Of a stretch of 5,059 nucleotides of DNA, positions 1 to 5,059 are shown piece after piece. Every line of letters starts with the position of its first letter. Position 1 is the stretch's first letter. The DNA lies in assembly GCA_051867655.1 (NCBI GenBank), contig JBJDYV010000110.1, positions 1 to 5,059 on the forward strand. The letters are read 5' to 3'. The position numbers and the translations under genes are program-made. Below the pieces are notes generated by a model. It worked only from the letters and a program-made list of their open reading frames with translations. It made no database searches and was not told the DNA's origin. This DNA is from JAJPXI01 sp051867655 (GTDB lineage Bacteria; Bacillota; Clostridia; Oscillospirales; Oscillospiraceae).

Positions 1-1116
1 GGCGCTCTGAAGGATTACCGTCCCGAGAAGCTGGGCGGTATGGTCGTCAAGGAAGCTCTGAAGCGCGGCAAGGTTGACCCCAATATGGTCGACGAGTGCA
101 TCTTCTGCTGCTGCGACAACGAGGACATCAAGATCTCCGGCCGTGTCATCGCCCTGGAGGGCGGTCTGCCCATCAACGTTCCCGGCTACCAGATCCAGCG
201 TGGCTGCGGTTCCTCCCTGACTGCTGTCTGGGACGCCGCCATGATGATCCAGACCGGTTTCGCTGAGTGCATCGTCTGCGGCGGCACCGAGTCCACCACC
301 TTCGCTCCCTATCTGATGAACAAGCCCACCCGCGCTTATTCTCAGATGCCCATGCCCTGGTGCGAGCCCATCTTCAGCCCCAAGGAGTACGGCAACCTGC
401 CCAACGGCCCCACGGCCGACAACATCGGCAAGCGCTTCAACATCACCCGCGAGGACTGCGACGCTTTTGCTGTCGAAAGCCACCGCAAGGGTGCTGAGGC
501 CTACAAGAACCACCGCTTCGACGAGCAGATCCTGCCCATCGAGGTCAAGCTGAAGGGCGGCAAGACCATGATCTTCGACCGCGACGAGCCCCTGCGCGAC
601 GACTGCAGCATGGAGTCTCTGGCCAAGCTGCGTCCCTCCTTCGCTCCCGACGGCGTCTGCACCGCCGGTAACAGCTCCCCCCTGGTCGACGGCGCTTCCT
701 GCGTCATCGTCATGGAGCGTGAGAAGGCTGAGAAGCTGGGCCTGGACATCATGGCCAAGGTCTCCAACTTCGCCGACGCCGGCTGCGAGCCCGCCATCAT
801 GGGCGAGGGCCCTGTCCACGCCTGCCGCAAGCTGTTCCAGAAGACCGGCCTGACCTGGGACGACATCGACCTGATCGAGATGAACGAGGCCTTTGCCGCT
901 CAGTCCGTCCACTGCCTGCGCGAGTCCAAGATGCCCGTCGAGAAGCTGAACGTCAACGGCGGCGCCATCGCTTTGGGCCATCCCTTCGCTGCCACCGGCA
1001 CCATCCTGGTCACCAAGATGGTCTACGAGATGCGCCGCACCGACGCTCAGCGCGGCGTGGTCACCTTCTGCATCGGCGGCGGCCAGGGCGTTGCTCTGCT
1101 GCTGGAGAAGCCCTGA
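1..1116 (+). CDS. Thiolase (acetyl-CoA C-acyltransferase family), 5' end cut by window
   Basis: The reading frame is open from base 1, so the ATG at 40 is internal and the true start lies upstream. The first visible residues, GALKDYRPEKLGG, match the region about 20-25 residues into typical thiolases. The 371 visible residues reach the natural TGA stop. The catalytic set is complete in window numbering: nucleophile Cys69 in RGCGSSLTAV (CGSS as in FadA), NEAF at bases 883-894, His327 in GGAIALGHPFAATG, and second Cys357 in CIGGGQG. The family condenses two acetyl-CoA to acetoacetyl-CoA or cleaves 3-ketoacyl-CoA in the cytoplasm. Beside a BKACE, the likely role is cleavage of acetoacetyl-CoA, or its formation for butyrate synthesis. 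Direction and chain length cannot be read from sequence. Oddity: about 16 cysteines, including a C-x2-CCC cluster at residues 33-38. Family call is secure; substrate is inferred. Confidence 0.95.
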   Translation, partial: GALKDYRPEKLGGMVVKEALKRGKVDPNMVDECIFCCCDNEDIKISGRVIALEGGLPINVPGYQIQRGCGSSLTAVWDAAMMIQTGFAECIVCGGTESTTFAPYLMNKPTRAYSQMPMPWCEPIFSPKEYGNLPNGPTADNIGKRFNITREDCDAFAVESHRKGAEAYKNHRFDEQILPIEVKLKGGKTMIFDRDEPLRDDCSMESLAKLRPSFAPDGVCTAGNSSPLVDGASCVIVMEREKAEKLGLDIMAKVSNFADAGCEPAIMGEGPVHACRKLFQKTGLTWDDIDLIEMNEAFAAQSVHCLRESKMPVEKLNVNGGAIALGHPFAATGTILVTKMVYEMRRTDAQRGVVTFCIGGGQGVALLLEKP

Positions 1117-1220
1117 TTTTCTTCCGTCGTAATACAGCTTGAAGGCCTTGAAAGCCTTGCTTTCAAGGCCTAAGGCTTATTTAAACAGCTTAAAAATTAA
1201 AATAAAAGGAGTTTTTCATC
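1117..1220 (+). other. Intergenic leader with hairpins and AT-rich segment
   Basis: This 104-base gap between the thiolase stop and the BKACE start holds no gene. Its left part carries the hairpin listed separately. A 7-base direct repeat, ACAGCTT, flanks the hairpin at 1134-1140 and 1185-1191. The right part (about 1190-1216) is strikingly A/T-rich in an otherwise GC-rich window and contains the ribosome site AAAAGGAG at 1204-1211, nine bases before the ATG at 1221. A TAAAAT at 1198-1203 resembles a -10 box but has no convincing -35 partner, so an internal promoter is possible but unproven. No known riboswitch is recognised. Confidence 0.6.
1143..1171 (+). terminator. 12-bp hairpin after thiolase; weak terminator or attenuator candidate
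   Basis: AGGCCTTGAAAG (1143-1154) is the perfect reverse complement of CTTTCAAGGCCT (1160-1171), with the 5-base loop CCTTG. A stem of this length should form in the transcript. No run of T follows directly: the next bases are AAGGCTTATTTAAAC, so efficient intrinsic termination is doubtful. A competing pairing, AAGCCTT (1152-1158) with AAGGCTT (1172-1178), shares three bases of the left arm plus most of the loop and is followed by ATTT. The element may be a leaky terminator, an attenuator, or an mRNA-stabilising structure that sets thiolase against downstream expression. Confidence 0.45.
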
Positions 1221-2039
1221 ATGGCTAAGACTATCATTACTGCCGCTCTGTGCGGTGCTGTGACCCCCAAGGCCAAGTGCCCCGCTCTGCCCATCACCCC
1301 CAAGGAGATCGCCGAGGACGGCATCCGCGCCTGGAAGGCCGGCGCTTCCATCCTGCACCTGCATATGCGTGACGACGAGGGCCGCGGCACCATGGACGTC
1401 AACAAGTTCCGCGAGACCGTCAACATCCTGCGCGGCGAGTGCGACGCCGTTCTGAACCTGACCACCTCCGGCGAGCTGGGCGTCACTGACGAGCGCCGCA
1501 TGGAGCACGTCATCGAGCTGAAGCCCGAGCTGGCTACCTTTGACTGCGGCTCTCTGAACACCGGCGACGGCATCTTCGAGAACAGCCATGACTTCCTGGT
1601 CAAGCTGGCCGGGGTCATGAAGGAGAACGGCGTCAAGCCCGAGGTTGAGATCATGGACTTCGGCATGCTGAATGCCTGCAAGTGGATGGCCAGCAAGGGC
1701 ATCCTGGCAGAGCCTGTTCACTATCAGTTCGTGCTGGGCTTCGGTCTGTACGGCTCTCCCGCTACTCCCAAGGTCCTGTGCGACCTGGTCGATCAGATGC
1801 CCGCAGGCTCCACCTGGTCCGCTTTCGGCACCGGCACCGGCCACCTGCCCATCCTGCACACCGCCATCGCTCTGGGCGGTAACGTCCGCGTCGGTCTGGA
1901 AGACAACATCTGGTACGCCAAGGGTGTTCCCGCTACCAACGAGATGCTGGTTGCCCGCGCTGCCCGCGTGATCAAGGAGTACGGCAACGACGTCGCCACT
2001 CCCGACGACGCCCGCGAGATCCTCGGCCTGACCAAGTAA
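1221..2039 (+). CDS. Beta-keto acid cleavage enzyme (BKACE, DUF849 family)
   Basis: The 272-residue product matches the usual family length (about 275). BKACE enzymes are cytoplasmic, Zn-dependent TIM barrels that react a 3-keto acid with acetyl-CoA to give acetoacetate and a new acyl-CoA. Visible signatures are the metal-binding HLHMR (His46, His48), the N-terminal TAALCGAVTP, Thr82 and Thr106 in the pocket, PEVEIMDFGM (Glu141/Glu143), and RVGLEDN, whose Arg223, Glu227 and Asp228 correspond to Kce Arg226, Glu230 (zinc) and Asp231. The catalytic set therefore looks intact. Residue 14 is Val where the lysine-pathway Kce has Glu14, which holds the substrate amino group, so a substrate lacking that amino group is likely. 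The start is fixed by AAAAGGAG nine bases upstream. The next gene encodes a hydroxy acid dehydrogenase able to supply the 3-keto acid. The Kce comparison is from memory, not a computed alignment. The family is secure; the substrate is unknown. Confidence 0.93.
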   Translation: MAKTIITAALCGAVTPKAKCPALPITPKEIAEDGIRAWKAGASILHLHMRDDEGRGTMDVNKFRETVNILRGECDAVLNLTTSGELGVTDERRMEHVIELKPELATFDCGSLNTGDGIFENSHDFLVKLAGVMKENGVKPEVEIMDFGMLNACKWMASKGILAEPVHYQFVLGFGLYGSPATPKVLCDLVDQMPAGSTWSAFGTGTGHLPILHTAIALGGNVRVGLEDNIWYAKGVPATNEMLVARAARVIKEYGNDVATPDDAREILGLTK

Positions 2040-2044
2040 GGAGG
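2038..2044 (+). promoter_or_regulatory. Shine-Dalgarno overlapping BKACE stop codon
   Basis: AAGGAGG is a near-perfect anti-16S match. It begins inside the TAA stop of the BKACE gene and sits eight bases before the dehydrogenase ATG at 2053. This fixes that start and implies that ribosomes finishing BKACE re-initiate on the dehydrogenase, keeping the two enzymes in step. Confidence 0.85.
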
Positions 2045-2052
2045 ACATCTCA

Positions 2053-3009
2053 ATGGCTAACCATGTCGCATTTGTCGGCGCCGGTCTGATCGGCACCGGC
2101 CTGGCTCTGAACTGCGTCACCCACGGCGTGCCCGTGGTGCTGCAGACCCGCAGCCAGACTGAGCGCGTGAAGAAGGCTATGGCTGACGGCCTGGACTTCT
2201 ATGTTGAGCACAACATCATCACCGCTGAGGAGAAGGAGAAGGCTGCTTCTCTGATCACCATCACCACCTCCGTGGAAGAGGCTGTCACCGGTGCCCGCTT
2301 CATCCAGGAGTCCGGCCCCGATTCCGTCGAACTGAAGCATCAGATCATCGCTCAGATCGAAGCTGCTGCTCCCGTTGACGCCATCATCGCCTCCTCCACC
2401 TCCAGCCTGTCCATCACCAAGGTGTTTGAGGAAGCTCAGCACCCCGAGCGCTGCATGGGCGGTCACCCCTACAACCCCGCCAACCTGATCCCCCTGGTGG
2501 AGATCACTCGCGGCCAGAAGACTGCCGATGAGTATGTCGTCAAGGCCAAGGAGTTCTACACCGAGATCGGCAAGGAGCCCGTGGTCCTGAACAAGGAAGT
2601 CATCGGCTTCATCGCCAACCGTTACCAGAGCGCTATCCACCGCGAGGCTGTCGACCTGGTGGAGAACGGCGTTTGCTCTGTCGAGGACGCGGACAAGGCT
2701 CTGATGTACTCCGTCGGCCTGCGTTGGAGCGTGATCGGTCAGTACCTGACCATGCACCTGGGTGCTGCTCCCGAGGGCATCGGCAACTTCAACACCAAGT
2801 ATCATGTTGACGTGACCAAGCCCGACGGCCGTCTGAGCAACATGCCCACCTGGACCACCTTCCCCGCCGACTGGACTGAAAAGGCTGCCGAGGGTCTGGA
2901 AGAGGCGATTGCTCACCGTGCTCCTGAGACCGGCCGCGACATTGAGTCCATCGCCAAGTGGCGTGACAAGATGCTGGTCGAGACCCTGCGTCTGCACGGC
3001 AAGCTGTAA
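2053..3009 (+). CDS. 3-hydroxy acid dehydrogenase, lambda-crystallin / L-carnitine dehydrogenase type
   Basis: The 318-residue protein has an N-terminal Rossmann fold (VAFVGAGLIGTG, residues 5-16) and a C-terminal helical 3-hydroxyacyl-CoA dehydrogenase domain. Catalytic features visible are SSTSS (114-118), His138 in GGHPYNP with Glu150 in IPLVEI, and GFIANR (185-190). HPYNP-x-LIPLVE and GLRWSVIGQYLT (222-233) are typical of the branch acting on free 3-hydroxy acids (L-carnitine, L-gulonate) rather than the HFFNP-type CoA enzymes. Reaction: oxidation of a 3-hydroxy acid to a 3-keto acid, or the reverse, with a nicotinamide cofactor in the cytoplasm. The acidic residue normally ending strand beta-2 is replaced: the segment reads VVLQTRS with Thr32-Arg33, which may favour NADP(H). 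Coupling to BKACE suggests the two act in sequence, as CdhA and CdhC do in Pseudomonas carnitine catabolism. Automated annotation would probably say 3-hydroxyacyl-CoA dehydrogenase. The exact substrate is not determinable here. Confidence 0.9.
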   Translation: MANHVAFVGAGLIGTGLALNCVTHGVPVVLQTRSQTERVKKAMADGLDFYVEHNIITAEEKEKAASLITITTSVEEAVTGARFIQESGPDSVELKHQIIAQIEAAAPVDAIIASSTSSLSITKVFEEAQHPERCMGGHPYNPANLIPLVEITRGQKTADEYVVKAKEFYTEIGKEPVVLNKEVIGFIANRYQSAIHREAVDLVENGVCSVEDADKALMYSVGLRWSVIGQYLTMHLGAAPEGIGNFNTKYHVDVTKPDGRLSNMPTWTTFPADWTEKAAEGLEEAIAHRAPETGRDIESIAKWRDKMLVETLRLHGKL

Positions 3010-3028
3010 TTTCAAGCATTCATCCGGC

Positions 3029-3055
3029 GGCCGGCGCGCACCGCGCGCGCCGGCC
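3029..3055 (+). terminator. GC-rich 11-bp hairpin between dehydrogenase and buk
   Basis: GGCCGGCGCGC (3029-3039) pairs perfectly with GCGCGCCGGCC (3045-3055) around the 5-base loop ACCGC, starting 20 bases after the dehydrogenase stop. Every stem pair is G-C, so the hairpin should be very stable. It is followed by CCCATTTGT, which has only three consecutive T, so termination may be partial. It could instead protect the 3' end of the upstream message. The rest of the 98-base gap holds the buk ribosome site and no supported promoter. Confidence 0.5.
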
Positions 3056-3107
3056 CCATTTGTACGAACACCCCACCCATTTCGATTGACGAAAGGATGG
3101 TTTTACC

Positions 3108-4166
3108 ATGAAAATTCTGGTGCTGAATCCCGGCTCCACCTCCACCAAGGTGGCCATCTTTGAGGACGACAAGGAAATCACCCGCAAGTCCCTGAGCCAC
3201 TCCAAGGAAGAGCTGAGCCAGTTTGACACCCTGATGGACCAGTTTGAGTTCCGCTACAATCTGGTCATCGACTTCCTGCACGAAGTCGGCTGCGCGCCCA
3301 GCACGCTGGACTGCGTGGTCTCCCGCGGCGGCTCTCCCCCGGACGTGGCCTCCGGCGCCACCATCATCGGCGACGCTCTGGTGACCGCTCTGCGTGAGCG
3401 TCCCAAGGAGCCCCATCCCGCTTCCCTGGGCCCCATCATTGCCGACCGCATTGCAAAGGCTGAGGGAATCCCCGCTTACATCTACGACCCCATCACCGCC
3501 GACGAGATGAACCCCCTGGCCAAGGTCTTCGGCGTGAAGGGCATCGAGCATGACAGCATGTGCCATGTGCTCAACACCCACGCCATGGGCATCCTGGTGG
3601 CCAAGGAGCTGAACAAGCCCTTTGAGGAACTGAACCTGATCGTGGCCCACCTGGGCGGCGGCTGCTCCATGGCCTTCTGGGTCAAGGGTCACCCCATCGA
3701 CGTCATCCCCGGCGACGAGTGCACCTTCTCCTCCGAGCGCTGCGGCCCCATCCGCGGCGAGAAGCTGCTGCAGCTGACCAAGCAGTACGATTACAAGACC
3801 ATGGAGAAGTGGTTCCACGGCAAGGGCGGCTTTGTCTCCCTGCTGGGCACCAATGATCTGCGTGAGGTCGAGAAGATGATCGTGGACGGCGACGAGTACG
3901 CACTGCAGTGTGAGCAGGCCATGGCCTATCAGCTGGCCAAGAAGATCGCCAGCCTGTACCCCGTCACCAACGGCGAGGTGGACGGCATCATTCTGACCGG
4001 CGGCGGCTCCTACTGGGAGCGCCTGACCAACGACATCCAAGCCCGTCTGGCCTGGACCGGCACCCCCGTCTACGTGCGTCCCGGTGAGAACGAGATGCAG
4101 GCCCTGGCCGAAGGCGCTTTGCGCGTCATGCGGGGCGAGGAGCAGGCCCACGTATACGAGGGTTAA
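3108..4166 (+). CDS. buk: Butyrate kinase
   Basis: The 352-residue product matches the butyrate kinase length (about 355) and belongs to the ASKHA acetate/butyrate kinase superfamily. It transfers phosphate from butyryl phosphate to ADP, yielding butyrate and ATP in the cytoplasm. Motifs seen in order: the N-terminal phosphate loop LNPGSTSTK (6-14), SRGG (72-75), PHPASLGP (102-109), YDPITADEMNP (126-136), the second phosphate loop VAHLGGGCS (179-187), SSERCGPI (208-215), adenosine-side LTGGGSYWERL (296-306), and C-terminal RPGENEMQALAEGALRV (324-340). The ATG is set by AAAGGA at 3092-3097, ten bases upstream. It is followed 18 bases later by ptb, its metabolic partner. The buk-before-ptb order is the reverse of the familiar clostridial ptb-buk operon. 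Related kinases accept branched and other short acyl phosphates, so with BKACE upstream the true substrate may not be butyryl phosphate alone. Confidence 0.95.
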   Translation: MKILVLNPGSTSTKVAIFEDDKEITRKSLSHSKEELSQFDTLMDQFEFRYNLVIDFLHEVGCAPSTLDCVVSRGGSPPDVASGATIIGDALVTALRERPKEPHPASLGPIIADRIAKAEGIPAYIYDPITADEMNPLAKVFGVKGIEHDSMCHVLNTHAMGILVAKELNKPFEELNLIVAHLGGGCSMAFWVKGHPIDVIPGDECTFSSERCGPIRGEKLLQLTKQYDYKTMEKWFHGKGGFVSLLGTNDLREVEKMIVDGDEYALQCEQAMAYQLAKKIASLYPVTNGEVDGIILTGGGSYWERLTNDIQARLAWTGTPVYVRPGENEMQALAEGALRVMRGEEQAHVYEG

Positions 4167-4184
4167 GAAAGGAGCATAACGACT

Positions 4185-5059
4185 ATGGAACTTCATTCTT
4201 TGGACGAAATTCTGGAGATGTCCAAGAGCGCCGAGGTCAAGCAGACCGTGGCCGTGGCCGGCGCCGCGAAGGACGCCGTGATCGATGCCGTTCTGGAAGC
4301 GGTCGATCATGACCTGGTCACCCCCATCCTGGTGGGCGAGACCGCCAAGATCCGCGAGATGCTCAGCGCCCGCGGCCGCAATCCCGACGACTTTGAGATT
4401 GTGGAGACCTACGAGGGCCAGACCCCCGCGGATACCGCCGTGGAGCTGATCAAGGACGGCAAGGCCGGCTTCCTGATGAAGGGCAGCGTGGAGACTTCCG
4501 AGCTGCTCCACCCCGTGGTCAAGCGTGAGAACGGCCTGCGCACCGGCCGTACCATCTCCCACGTCGCTTTCTATCAGCTCCCCTTCTATCACAAGCTTCT
4601 GGTCACCACCGACTGCGGCATCACCGCTTATCCCGATGTGAACAAGAAGAAGGACATCATCCTGAACGCTGTGGAGGCCCTGCACCTGCTGGGCTACGAG
4701 GAGCCCAAGGTGGCCGTCCTGTGCTGCAAGGAGACCCCCGACAAGGGTCTGCCCGAGACCCTGGAGGCCCGCGAGCTGCAGGAGATGTGCGAGCGCGGCG
4801 AGCTGGGCAAGTGCAAGGTCGTCGGCCCCATCTCCTACGACCTGGCCATGAGCGCCAAGCGCGCCGAGCTGAAGCACTATGACTGCCCCTACTCCGGTGA
4901 CTTCGACGTGCTGGTGGTTCCCAACATCCACGCCGGCAACATCCTGGGCAAGTGCCTGGAGCTGCTGCCCGACGCCATCATGTGCAGCTACGTCTCCGGC
5001 GCCCGGATCCCCATCGTGCTGACCTCCCGTGCGGCCCCCGCCAAGGAGCGTCTGACCTG
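4185..5059 (+). CDS. ptb: Phosphate butyryltransferase, 3' end cut by window
   Basis: The frame from ATG 4185 stays open to the window edge, giving 291 residues. The family is about 300 long, so only the tail is missing. It converts butyryl-CoA plus phosphate to butyryl phosphate and CoA, feeding the kinase just upstream. Motifs of the PTA/PTB fold are LMKGSVETSELLHP (97-110), GRTISHVAFY (121-130), TTDCGITAYPD (141-151), KVAVL (175-179), GPISYDLAMS (214-223), DVLVVPNIHAGNILGK (241-256) and SGARIPIVLTSRA (271-283). The start is supported by AAAGGAG at 4168-4174, ten bases before the ATG and 18 bases after the buk stop. An oddity is His249 in NIHAGN, where clostridial Ptb has Glu (NIEAGN). A phosphate acetyltransferase-like specificity is the main alternative, but the neighbouring buk argues for butyryl or a similar short acyl group. 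Confidence 0.93.
   Translation, partial: MELHSLDEILEMSKSAEVKQTVAVAGAAKDAVIDAVLEAVDHDLVTPILVGETAKIREMLSARGRNPDDFEIVETYEGQTPADTAVELIKDGKAGFLMKGSVETSELLHPVVKRENGLRTGRTISHVAFYQLPFYHKLLVTTDCGITAYPDVNKKKDIILNAVEALHLLGYEEPKVAVLCCKETPDKGLPETLEARELQEMCERGELGKCKVVGPISYDLAMSAKRAELKHYDCPYSGDFDVLVVPNIHAGNILGKCLELLPDAIMCSYVSGARIPIVLTSRAAPAKERLT

Noticed and set aside
40..1116. Start of the thiolase at the ATG at 40
   Set aside because: The frame is open back to base 1 and the residues before this ATG (GALKDYRPEKLGG) match conserved thiolase sequence, so it is an internal Met. No ribosome site precedes it.
1198..1203. TAAAAT as the -10 box of a promoter for BKACE
   Set aside because: No sensible -35 box lies 16-18 bases upstream (only GGCTTA/GCTTAT/CTTATT-like sequence), and A-rich DNA next to a ribosome site produces such matches by chance.
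1221..2039. Annotation as kce of the lysine-to-butyrate pathway
   Set aside because: The family is right, but Val replaces the key Glu14 and no lysine aminomutase, 3,5-diaminohexanoate dehydrogenase or aminobutyryl-CoA ammonia-lyase gene is present, so the specific name is unsupported.
1197..2120. A 307-codon minus-strand open frame opposite the BKACE gene
   Set aside because: Same codon-bias artefact; the sense-strand protein is a clear BKACE with a good ribosome site.
2050..3015. A 321-codon minus-strand open frame opposite the dehydrogenase
   Set aside because: Codon-aligned antisense shadow of a gene with intact catalytic motifs; the translation is repetitive and matches no family.
3086..3091. 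TTGACG as the -35 box of a buk promoter
   Set aside because: The -10 region would fall at about 3109-3114 inside the buk start and reads TGAAAA, and the gene has a normal ribosome site at 3092-3097.
3012..4931. A 639-codon minus-strand open frame over buk and most of ptb
   Set aside because: It is codon-aligned with buk and ptb, which share a frame. Antisense stops need sense TTA, CTA or TCA codons, and these genes almost always use CTG, TCC and AGC, so the opposite strand stays open by codon bias. Its translation is low-complexity (G, L, V, H, Q, D rich) with no recognisable family.

Overview
The window is a single plus-strand gene cluster of five genes with a metabolic theme. The two outer genes are cut by the window edges. 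In order they are: a FadA-like thiolase (5' end missing), a beta-keto acid cleavage enzyme (BKACE, DUF849 family), a 3-hydroxy acid dehydrogenase of the lambda-crystallin / L-carnitine dehydrogenase branch, butyrate kinase (buk) and phosphate butyryltransferase (ptb, 3' end missing). No minus-strand gene, RNA gene, mobile element, CRISPR array or phage feature is supported.

The host is most likely a strictly anaerobic, butyrate-forming Firmicute with a fairly GC-rich genome, for example a gut Oscillospiraceae of the Flavonifractor / Intestinimonas / Lawsonibacter / Dysosmobacter type. This is inferred from the buk-ptb pair, GC-rich coding DNA with AT-rich GGAG ribosome sites, many cysteines, and extreme codon bias (25 of 26 leucines in the BKACE gene are CTG). 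Such bias usually marks strongly expressed central-metabolism genes. No species can be named from the sequence alone.

Layout: the thiolase ends at 1116. A 104-base gap follows with a strong hairpin, a competing alternative pairing and an AT-rich leader. BKACE (1221-2039) and the dehydrogenase (2053-3009) are 13 bases apart, with the second gene's Shine-Dalgarno overlapping the first gene's stop, so they look translationally coupled. A 98-base gap with a very GC-rich 11-bp hairpin separates them from buk (3108-4166), and ptb begins 18 bases after buk. Because the hairpins lack good T-tracts, the whole set could be one operon with differential expression of its parts.

Working model (inference): a free 3-hydroxy acid is oxidised by the dehydrogenase to a 3-keto acid. 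BKACE swaps acetyl-CoA into it, giving a new acyl-CoA plus acetoacetate. Ptb and Buk turn an acyl-CoA into acyl phosphate and then acid plus ATP. The thiolase splits acetoacetyl-CoA to regenerate acetyl-CoA, which needs an acetoacetate-activating step not present in this window. The arrangement resembles the aerobic carnitine operon cdhCAB, with kinase-based energy recovery in place of a thioesterase. The BKACE pocket lacks the glutamate used by the lysine-pathway enzyme Kce, so the substrate is probably not the lysine intermediate and remains unknown.
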